From Porogramme epimiltina (taxonomy: Eukaryota > Basidiomycota > Agaricomycetes > Polyporales > Polyporaceae): a stretch of DNA of 64,000 nucleotides. A program made the position numbers and the translations under genes. The stretch lies in NCBI GenBank assembly GCA_900155495.1, contig FTLJ01000053.1, positions 1 through 64,000 on the forward strand, in the 5' to 3' direction. Positions 55,149 through 64,000 of the stretch are shown here, piece after piece; position 1 is the first letter of the stretch, and each line of letters opens with the position of its first letter. The notes beneath the pieces were generated by a model. It was not told where the DNA came from, ran no database searches, and was given only the letters and a program-made list of their open reading frames with translations.

Positions 55149-56953
55149 ATGTCCAGCGATCCCGCCGCCAGCGCAGATGATGTTACGCTCCTGGAGCTAT
55201 TCTGCACATTGTGAGCAGTATGAAGATACAATCATGTACTTTCAATGACAGAGACACAGTCGAGTCGCAAATTATGCAATCCTCTCTGCATCTAGTGAGT
55301 CCTACATATTATTTTGCGCATTATATCCGTGCAGGACACCAGCGACGGCCGCCTCTACAGTGCTTGCATTCTATGAATACGCCATAACTGTTGACCGCGA
55401 GGTCGAACTCTTTTGGAAGCGCAAGATCTCGGGCGCCACCGCTCTCTTCTTCGCCAACCGATACCTCATCATCATGTACTCTGCGCTACTACTGGCAGCA
55501 AATTTCAGCACTGTGCCGTGGACATACCGTGTAAGTGTGCACTTTTCCACCTCTACCAAATATTTGCTTCAGAACTGAAGTGGTTACATACATGTAGAGG
55601 TAAGTATCTCTAGTACAGATCTCTCTCTTGAGGTAGCGCGTAACCTAAGGAACTATAGCTGTAACAATCTCCAATGGGCCACTGCTATCATAGGATACGC
55701 GACATTACTACCACCTGCAAGTGAGTCAGCCTAAGTGCATTGCATGGTGGGTATTCCACTCATCGCGGGCCACTCAGCATTCTCTGCAATGCGCGCCAGG
55801 GCTCTCAGCCAATCCAAGACTTTCGCTGGCTTTATTCTGATAATTTGCCTTGTCCCTGTTGGTGCGAACGTGGTGCGTGGACGTGGCCTCTTTGGAAGTC
55901 CCTCATACTCAGTAGAGAGGTTGTGTTAATACTACCAGACTCAACTCGGGCTTGGATTCAGCGGCACTGTCGATCCGCTGTTCGGGTGCTTGGTTGATAG
56001 GACTGAGCCCTCCGACATATTGGAAATTGGGTGAGCTTATCCCCGTGCTCTCCCTGTGCTCGTTAGCCAGTCTCATGAATTAATGCAGATGTGAGCGGAG
56101 CTCTTTAATTTCACGTCTCTCTCGTTGACACCATTGGAGTGGTGTCTGCCGCTCGGGTGTCCCTGGTTCTAGCAGACTGTCTCATCATAGTCCTCACATG
56201 GTGGAAACTATTTCGCCACATATCTTCCGGGAAGGCAGTCCTGTTGCGCCGTGGACGCTTGACCTTGGCTGATATATTTTTGCGCGATGGTGAGTTCTCA
56301 AAAGCCTTCGAGAAATAGTCATTTATTCTTTACAGGGACTATTTATTTCATGTAGGTACACTATCACACTACATATTTCATCTTTAATGTACTTTCTTCT
56401 ACTGACCATCTTTATAGATCACTTCTTACATTGAATGTCCTACAGTTGGCATTTTCTTTGACTTCAGTATGTGCTTCCGTGCCGTAGTCACTGCCGTGCG
56501 GAGATTTCATTTCAATGAATTCTACATAGCTATTCTCCGATGGTGCCAGTGGAAATGGGAGCGAGATCACACAGTTCACAACCCCGTAGGCCCCATAGTT
56601 TTCCTCATTATTGCCATAATATTTATCAGAGTCTACTCCCTCACTTATGGGCAAACAGACTCACGGCTACCCTGGTCTCCCGTTTCCTTATAAATCTTCA
56701 AGAGGTCAACCTCCGATCCGTCAAGGTCGGCTCAGACCACCCTCTCCATCTATCGGCCCATTCCAATAACTCGTTACCGAGCTTTGTCGACGCTACCTGC
56801 GGTGTTGTCCCAGCTGCGAGTCGTGCTCTAGGAGGGAATGTCACCGGTGAATGGGGGGACAAGGCAATCAGTCATGACTCTGTGGATGCGTGCGACACTG
56901 AGGAGTTCTCAATTGAGGTAGAGGCGGATGTTGTGCCCGCAATGGGAATGTGA
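55149..56953 (+). CDS. DUF6533 multi-pass membrane protein, copy 1
   Basis: The first exons (55149-55210, 62 nt; 55260-55294, 35 nt; 55361-55530) join in frame as MSSDPAASADDVTLLELFCT, FRVANYAILSAS, MLAFYEYAITVDREVELFW. The last matches the DUF6533 pattern (...Y.Y..T.DREV..FW...), followed by ALFFANRYLIIMYSALLL. Later exons encode further membrane segments: FSAMRARALSQSKTFAGFIL, LVLADCLIIVLTWWKLFRH, RRGRLTLADIFLRDG and, in the last exon, ATLVSRFLINLQEVNLRSV. The stop is at 56953. About ten exons are implied; several middle boundaries are not fixed. The family is abundant in mushroom-forming fungi, predicted to have seven membrane helices, and of unknown function. Confidence 0.75.
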
Positions 56954-57674
56954 AGGTTCGATGGGAACGGGGTGTCTTGGCATGTGTTCCGCTTTCTTGG
57001 GTTTCACTACTTTTTTGTACTTCATTTGAGTCCTTCTGTGTGCCGTATCCAATATCCTGCTACAAGAACTTCTGTCATACGTGTAAAATCTGTCTATCGC
57101 TGGCTTTAAATTCATCACAGTTTATATTGTAAGGATTCGTTTGTACCCACTCATCGAGTACCTCCCATATTCGGATCACCCGTGCCCCACCGGCAGCCAC
57201 CGTGAATTCCCTCACATCGCGACTGGTGGCGGGTAGGCTCGCGTATCCCTTCGCCACATATTTTCCGCAAGGCTTGAAAATTTGCGTCGTGAATCTTACC
57301 CCTCTGTTCGCTCAACAGTGATCCCAGCACCTATGCCTTAGAAACACGTGCGATGCGTGATCGTCGCGCGGAGAATGCAGATAGCAGATGACAGGTTAGG
57401 ACACTCGCCTTCCGGAAGAAGGGTCGCAGGGTGGATTGATAGCGAAATATAATATACCGCACAAGAGAAAAGAACAAATACGCATCTATGGTACCTCCCA
57501 GAGGTGCCGGGGTGCTCTGTAGAGATTGACACGTCCCAACCAATCACAATCTTATCTCTCCTCCACATCGAGAGACAGCGTCCGCACTTCGGGTACTGAG
57601 TCATTTTCCCCGTGCTCGACCCCACGAGCCTCCCCATCCTCGATCATTCTGTCTTCCATATGCTCGGGGCTCAA
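56954..57674. other. Intergenic region between convergent DUF6533 genes
   Basis: This is the shared 3' flank of the two DUF6533 genes. No gene is supported. Confidence 0.5.
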
Positions 57675-59353
57675 TTACGCGGCTGAACTGCTAACCCCGG
57701 GGGCAGCGACGAAGCTTGGGAGACTCTCTTCAGAGTGGGACGAGATGTAGGCCGGGTCGTCAGAGTCTATCTTGATGGATCGGAGGTTGGCCTCTTGGAG
57801 ATTGATGAGGGAGCGGGAGATGAGAATCGCTGTGAGACTGTGTGACAAAATTATAGTAGAGTGTTTGAAAGAGTGTCTATTTGAGGGGGAGGAACGGCAG
57901 CGTACGGCGTGGTGAAGATGCCGATATTGGTTCCATTTGTATCACCCCCACCTGGATTGAGTGCCTACATAGGCATTCTTGAGTACGGTCAGACTTCGGA
58001 AGAACAAACCACAGATATGCTTACAGTGGTAAAGGAAAATACTATATCCATAATATTGAGTATGAGAAGCGAACTACGGGGTTCGTGAGTCCCAAATAGT
58101 GCACCTCACAAGAGCAGATATGAATGAAAATACACAAAAGAGATGGTTCCTGCCGTGTATGAGTGTTAACTAATGTCTCAAATGCCAAAAAATATAAGAT
58201 AATTACCATCGCGCAAGAATACGTCCGTCAGAGCTACGTGGCGGCGCATAATGAAACCTTTCCTACGAGGGGCTATGAGAAATAGCTCCCGCCACGTGAC
58301 CGCAATCACAAGTGCGTCCGCCACAATGACCGAGCCTCCTGGCGCAACGATGACTGAACAAACTGTTAATTCGGGTGGCACGAACTGATATAGCCAGTTA
58401 CGCACAGCTGTGATTAATGAAGATATGTCAGTCCACATCTACGAAGATTGCGAGGATGACGGGGTCACCCAATAGTCATCTGCTCTGGAAGAGTAAACAA
58501 CTCCACTTCACAGCCAAAGACCGGGTCTACTGCGGTGCTGTATCCTTGAAGGATAGCGGCAGCCTATAATTATATGTGTTATAATGGCTAGTGCATTTCC
58601 CGGGACAACAAAGGACACGCACGACGTTTATAGCCAGTGGTACGAGATAAAGGAGAAAGATGAGAGCGCAGAACGACTTGGATTTGGAGATAGCGAGTGC
58701 TCGCATGGCAGAGAAAACTAGGACAATAATTGTTAGTGAAATGTCTTACAGAGTTTGATCTTTGGAGTCGCCTACCTGCCGGTGGTATAAACATAACGAT
58801 ATTCGATATGAGATAAGCCCATTGGATCTCATTGCACCTAGAATTCCCAGTGACATCTCCTGTGACAATACAAGTAGCTAGGAAAGACATGACTCACACC
58901 TAGCAATACGCGAAGATGTTAGCCTCTAATCAAATCGTAGGAATATGAGCTATTTGGACTCACTTTATCTGGTATGTAGCTATCTAAGGAAGCCACCAGA
59001 GTTAACGCAGAGAATACGAGCATGATGTATCTGTTCGTGAGGAAAAGGGCAGCCGCGGCAGAGAACTTGGAGTTCCAGAAGAGGTTGATTTCGTGCTCAG
59101 TTGTGATGAGGTGCTCGAAAAGAATGAGAACTGCAAGGCCGAGGCTGTCGGTGTTGTGTCCTAATGTGAGAAACAAGGCTAGCCACCAACCTGAAACTGC
59201 CATGTAGGCATATGCTCCTATTTGGCTGGGAAAGTGTGCCATTAGAGCGGAATCAATAACACCAGAGACTAGGAAGAACCATGCTTCTTACTAATCGTTG
59301 AATAAACCAACAATTGTGGTGCCGTCATCTACCGCAGCGGGGTCACTATACAT
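57675..59353 (-). CDS. DUF6533 multi-pass membrane protein, copy 2
   Basis: The minus-strand start MYSDPAAVDDGTTIVGLFND (59353-59292) splices to YQIGAYAYMAVS (59225-59191) and then VLILFEHLITTEHEINLFW and AALFLTNRYIMLVFSALTL. The first two exons are 62 and 35 nt, exactly as in copy 1. Further exons encode FSAMRALAISKSKSFCALIF, SVIVADALVIAVTW and RRHVALTDVFLRDG, and the last exon ISRSLINLQEANLRSIKIDS, ending at the stop at 57675. The order of segments matches copy 1. Middle exon boundaries are not all resolved, so a small lesion cannot be excluded. Predicted membrane protein; function unknown. Confidence 0.7.
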
Positions 59354-62224
59354 TCTGGAGGGAGGGCACTGGATATTGAGGAGCTGAGGGAATTCATTCT
59401 GTAGCGGTGGTTTATATACTCCCCCGTCAACCGATGGCAGCACAGGTAAAATCATTTCGATGAATGCATCTAATGAGTTGCGATCTGGGTTGTTGGCACT
59501 GAAGATTTCGGAAATCAAGGAATGTATGAGATGGAGACACTGACTAGTTTTGCAATTATGTGACAGGGGGGTCTGCATGCTATCATGATTGTAATGTGGA
59601 AAAAAATTTATGATCATCGAAAAACGCCCCTTCTGAATACTGGCCGAGTGTTTAGTATGTGTGGTACGGCGCCGTCATAAGTATCGAGTTTGCTTCTCAG
59701 CAGGCACCACTTACGCTGCGGTTACATATCATTAGATGGTGTGTATCTGCCCGGTTGCTCCCATGCGGCGATGGGGTGGTACGTATGAAACATCAGCCTT
59801 TTGTGACATGCGTGATCTACCGGGACGATGAGAGCGCTAGGCGTGTGAAGTGAGTAGGTAGCTCACCGGACCCGCTTCTACACCCTCACAACGATCTATG
59901 AGCCTACTCGCTGATCCTAAACGGACTGCCCTACACAAGCCAGCTTCTTTATCAGCTTCAACGGTGGCATATCTCAAGTACGTACTGGAGAATGTAGTGC
60001 ACATTTAAATTATCGCTCGGGTGCTATGAGGTCAAATCTATTTTAGCCATAATGTGTGGTGCTAGACGTGTTCCTTGCCATCTTCCGTTTCTACGATTTT
60101 ATCTGATACATGTGGCATGCACACATGTGTCCATGCTCGAACTGACCACGAAGAATTCTTGAGGCTATAAAATTATAACCTCAATAGTTAGTCCAACGTA
60201 CTACATCCACATCGCACGTCCATTGTTGGAGCATATTTTTCGATTCGGGGCTGAACATCGAGGAAATATGCGCTAAGGACGTGAGTTTAGGAAGTCGATT
60301 TTGGCTGTAGAGCCTGTCACATACGGCAATGAGATCAGGGATACATTAGGGTTCTGTGCAGAGCAAGATCGAGGGTCTATTCAATGTTGGTGGTGGAGAA
60401 CGAGGACGCACCGGGGACCGTTTCAAAAAGGACGGGGCTGTTCGACTTTGCATCGATCATGATTTCAGAGGGCTTTTTAGCCAAAAAGATCATGCAGCGA
60501 GCGTAATTGGTCACTTGAGGACTTCCGAACGTCTTCGATGGCCCTGAGGCGGCTAATCTGCTAAGGGCCGCATACTCATGTGCACCAGTCTGCGCAGCGC
60601 AGAGGTTTGGTAGATTCTCGAGCTGAGTAGGTGCTTCTGAGCCTCTGCCCGACTCCGAACAGGCTCACCGACCGATGGACCATGGAAGGGCTATATATGG
60701 ACGACTTGGAGGACTGGGAGCGCACACCATCTTCTTGGGGCGTCTCCGAGTCGGACACCTAGTCTCGCCCCCAAAAAGACATGCACCCTGATTAGCACCA
60801 TTCGGTGTGGCCTATAAGGTATAAGGCCACTCGAGATCAGAAAACCATCGTCGACCCAGCGCAGCCCGTCGTTCGCGTCGCGCTTCAAAAATTCAGAGCT
60901 TCGCTGCTCTCTCTCCATCCACTCTGTTTCTCTTGCTCAACAGCAACCTTCTTCTCCCTGCATGGAAACGCACCTTCGAATGACCATCCAAGCCGGATCT
61001 AGGGCCCTCTGTCGTTATCGGGAAGCAGATTTCTGTCCTCAGTCGCATCCTGCACCGCCCCCCCCCGCAACTCAGGTGGAGCTCATATCCACATCGTGGT
61101 CTGCTATACTTGGCGTAGGCCCCGCGCCCCCACCGTTGGTGCGCGAAATGGGCGCTGGTGAAATCTGTCTCATCTGGAGGCCTGAGCAGCCTCTTTACTG
61201 AGAGAAGACTGGAAGGGCAAGTTGAAATTGGGAGCAACCACGCGCGTCTAAACGAGAGCCCCCCTGTCGCACTCGGGAAGAAGACGAGATGTCACCCACT
61301 CATCGCAGGGGACCGATCCAGGCCGCAAGGCGCTCGGCGCTTCCTGGACGTCGGGCCCTAGCCTCACCGCCAGCACTCCACCCTAGATCATCTTCGTCTT
61401 TCATGCACATGCGTCAAGAGGGCCCTCCCCACGGGTAGGCGCCACCTTACTGAGAAGCGCATCTGCAACCTGATGAGGACGGGCATGGGTAGAAGGGGAA
61501 AAGGCGACGGCACTTCCCGAGCACTCGGCCCGTGAGTGAGCCGCGCGAGAGAACTTATGTAATATATTTGTCTGTATTTGTATCATCGCTCGTTTTGGAT
61601 AGCGGCAGGCGCAAGCTGAACCTAGCTCTTGGTTGGACCGAAGTCGTAGGAGAATTTGGGATAACTACGGGCCACGGCGATTCGCCTGTACCGGGGAGAG
61701 CCTCCCTTAGCATCGTGCTACACCTGTTACCGGGGCTAAAAGTGCTTCGAAATCACCCATAACTGCCCGGGGCCAGAGCAGGCGTTTAAAATTTTACAGT
61801 TTGCCAGCCAAAGTTGAGCTTCAAAATGTACCGGCAAGCTGGTCAGACAAGACCCAACATAGGTCCTGGATGTGAAGTAGGGGATCCTCTGCTATATTCA
61901 ATGCAAAGAGCACACGCGCCGTTTGAGTATCGAGCTTTTCCCCACGGGGCTGCCTACTAATGATCGAACTAGAATTCGAACTCCGAGTCTTGAACGTCGG
62001 TCAAAATGAATCAGTGCAGCAAGAACCTAACCAACAATAATGTGCTGGCAGTTGTGGCTGTGGTACGTGCTTTGGGATAGCGGATGCACGTTCGAACTCA
62101 TATTATTATGCAGCATTTGAGAGGCATACTTGATATCTATCATGTGGAGCAACATCGATATCTTGCGAGAACATCAACGGCATACTACATTATAATGATT
62201 AATTCTGCTGTGTCATAGAGACTC
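59354..62224. other. Long intergenic stretch, mostly without recognisable content
   Basis: No complete gene is supported in these 2.9 kb. One possible relic is noted at 60600-60758 (-), where a short frame resembles the N terminus of the ABC family. No tRNA, LTR or transposase was recognised. Confidence 0.5.
60600..60758 (-). pseudogene. Possible relic of an ABC-family N terminus
   Basis: The minus-strand frame reads SDSETPQEDGVRSQSSKSSI then SMVHRSVSLFGVGQRL, compared with SGHETKAQDDALSQPSESSI and ASRIVKRTRYGIWDAY of gene A. The ATG is replaced by GTG, and a stop follows within 60 codons. The similarity is short and could be chance. Confidence 0.2.
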
Positions 62225-64000
62225 TTAACCATCAGCCGCCGGCCCGCAAGTCTCCACAGGGGTAGCATACTGGCGTATCAAAAACTCTGATTCGGCAGAG
62301 CGCGGTTTAACAGTACATCTGAAATCTTTGAGGTACCTGATCATTGAATGTCAACTGGGGAAATACGTGACAACAATATGGAATGCTTACCTTACGATTC
62401 CACTCATATCTTCACCACATTCAGGAGTAGGTTTTAGGCTTCCATGAGCGTCGGGGGGAGGGAGAATGTCGAAGACGTGAAGCATTGACGTGAGGTGAAT
62501 GAATAGACTGTCCAAGCCGAAGTGCCTCCCAGGACAAATCCTGTGACGGGTAGGTATGCTCGGGATTAGTACTACACTCAATAATGTCATAAAGAGTTCT
62601 TTTCTACCTCCTTCCGAAGCCAAACACGAAGTTCGACGGGGGGCATTCGCCCGGGACGAGCCTGCCATCACGAATAAAACGCTCAGGTCGAAATCGCTCA
62701 GGGTCTGGAAAGTTCTCCGGGTTGTGCATACAAGACCTAACGAGACGAACAGTGATTAATACGTAAACAGAAACGGAACAGAAGACGTTGGGAAAAGTAC
62801 ACAAGGCTCACCATACATTCGGTATAACAATCGTCCCGGCAGGAATGAAGTACCCGTTGAGCACATCGTCATTGATGGTACGGTGAGGTATTACTAGAGG
62901 CGCAACGGTGTGGTAGCGGAGGCTCTCAAGGATGATTGCGTTGATATACACGAGGGAGTCTTTGTCTCCAAATTGTGGCAGACGATGAGGGCCGACGACC
63001 GCATCTAGCTCCGCTTGAGCTTTCTTCAGGACATCCGGGTTAAGAGACAGAGCAAGGAGAATACTCTGCATCATGATCCAAGTCTGTAACATCGTGTCAA
63101 ACTTAAACAGCGCATATGTAGCATTTCAAGTCGTAGCTCACGGTATCAATTCCACCTGGTGACCGACAAAACATTGAGTGTATCGACATCTTGCATATCA
63201 AAAAATCATACCTTCAGCTGCAACTGCGCAGGCTCCTTTCATCACGGTGATTTCGTCTGACAAGTCCGCGGGAGAGAGGTTTGTTGTAGAGCTCAAACGC
63301 GAGAGAAGCCGAGAGGCCACGGAGCTCTGTACATCTGGGTCTCTATCCTGGATATGGAAACACTAATAAGCTAGGGAGAAGATGGATATGACCTCTACAG
63401 CCTACCGCATTTTCTTGCGCATACGCGAAAGGCATATCTGTGAGGTTTTTTGCGTCATTTTGCCACTTCAAAAACCGTTGTTGCCATCCGGTACCGGGGA
63501 ACCAGGAAGGTATGCGCCACAAGAAGGGGAGGTATTCAACGAGGAATGCTCCAGGGAAGAACGCCTCGGCTATGGCTTCGAGGACGCCTAGAATTGTCTC
63601 GTAGTACTTGTCATTTTCACCCTTGATGGAAATTCCGTACACGACCTTGAATATTCCCGATGCGAACGAACTACGGTAACAATGAGAGCTCATTAATGGC
63701 ATCACGCTTGCAACTGAGTATGTACTCACAATCGGAGGTGGTTCTTTAACCGCAATGGCTCTTCAAGAGACTTCTCTAACAATCTGTATGCCATCTGTTG
63801 CTGCACCGGGCGATAGTTTGCAACCGCATTAGGGTGAAAGTATTGTGAGAATGCACGCCTCTGTCGGCGCCACCATCTTCCGTAGGGCATGAGAGCGAGG
63901 TTCAAGTCGAGTCCGGTCCTGATGCGTCACGAAATGAGTGGAAGCGCTATCGTAGACTCGAAGAGGTGAGTGTACGCCTTACAGTTTAAGTATGACCGTC
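62225..64000 (-). CDS. Cytochrome P450 monooxygenase, 5' end outside window
   Basis: The minus-strand gene enters from the right edge with NLALMPYGRWWRRQRRAF (helix C WxxxR region). It continues through several exons: KVVYGISIKGENDKYYE, an I-helix region interrupted by an intron, the K-helix ExxR (ILESLRYH), PERF (PERFRPERF) and the heme-binding FGFGRRICPGRHF. The last exon begins YLKDFRCTVKPRS and stops at 62225. All hallmark P450 motifs are present, so the enzyme should be active if the missing N-terminal anchor is intact. The sequence style is that of the CYP2-like fungal class often labelled 'O-methylsterigmatocystin oxidoreductase'; substrate unknown. No other biosynthetic gene is adjacent within the window. 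Confidence 0.85.

Noticed and set aside
59354..62224. Possible retrotransposon remnant in the AT-richer gap
   Set aside because: No terminal repeats, reverse transcriptase, integrase or primer-binding site could be seen.
62225..64000. Secondary-metabolite gene cluster around the P450
   Set aside because: No PKS, NRPS, terpene synthase or prenyltransferase in the window; the P450 stands alone next to DUF6533 genes.

Overview
This window is nuclear DNA from a filamentous basidiomycete, most likely an Agaricomycete of the polypore type. Genes are broken by many 35-60 nt GT-AG introns, TATA boxes lie 40-50 nt before several start codons, and the gene content fits: expanded F-box/LRR-like proteins, two DUF6533 membrane proteins, a microsomal P450, a GPR1/FUN34/YaaH acetate-type transporter and a four-member family of half-size ABC proteins. 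There are no bacterial, organellar or viral features. The first 5 kb and 17.0-26.2 kb are very GC-rich; the right-hand third is more AT-rich.

Layout. 1-392 (-): the 5' end of an NAT9-like acetyltransferase next to an assembly gap (303-304). 3850-4839 (+): acetate transporter family. 5.2-17.0 kb: a tandemly duplicated ABC locus, made of gene A (6370-9148), a truncated pseudogene (9612-10195), gene B (10853-13647) and gene C (14153-17006). A fourth paralogue, D, is at 49337-52111 on the minus strand. 17814-19290 (+): F-box protein. 21370-26179 (+): large protein tyrosine phosphatase with an N-terminal rhodanese-like domain, resembling fungal MAP-kinase phosphatases. 27.0-49.0 kb: seven F-box genes (three -, two +, one +, one -), interrupted by an AAA ATPase (40735-43074, -). 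Two of these F-box genes belong to a roughly 2.5 kb segmental duplication. 52940-53438 (+): a possible small cysteine-containing protein. 55149-56953 (+) and 57675-59353 (-): a convergent pair of DUF6533 genes. 62225 to beyond 64000 (-): a cytochrome P450 cut by the window edge.

How the genes relate. There is no obvious metabolic cluster. The region looks like a conserved flank (NAT9, acetate transporter, PTP, AAA ATPase) into which lineage-expanded families (ABC, F-box, DUF6533) have grown by local tandem, segmental and inverted duplication. The F-box proteins are expected to be substrate receptors of SCF ubiquitin ligases. The ABC proteins keep all core nucleotide-binding motifs but carry an unusual insertion of about 40 residues before the LSGGQ signature. 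Exon structures were derived by hand from splice signals and by comparing paralogues within the window; they have not been checked against transcripts.
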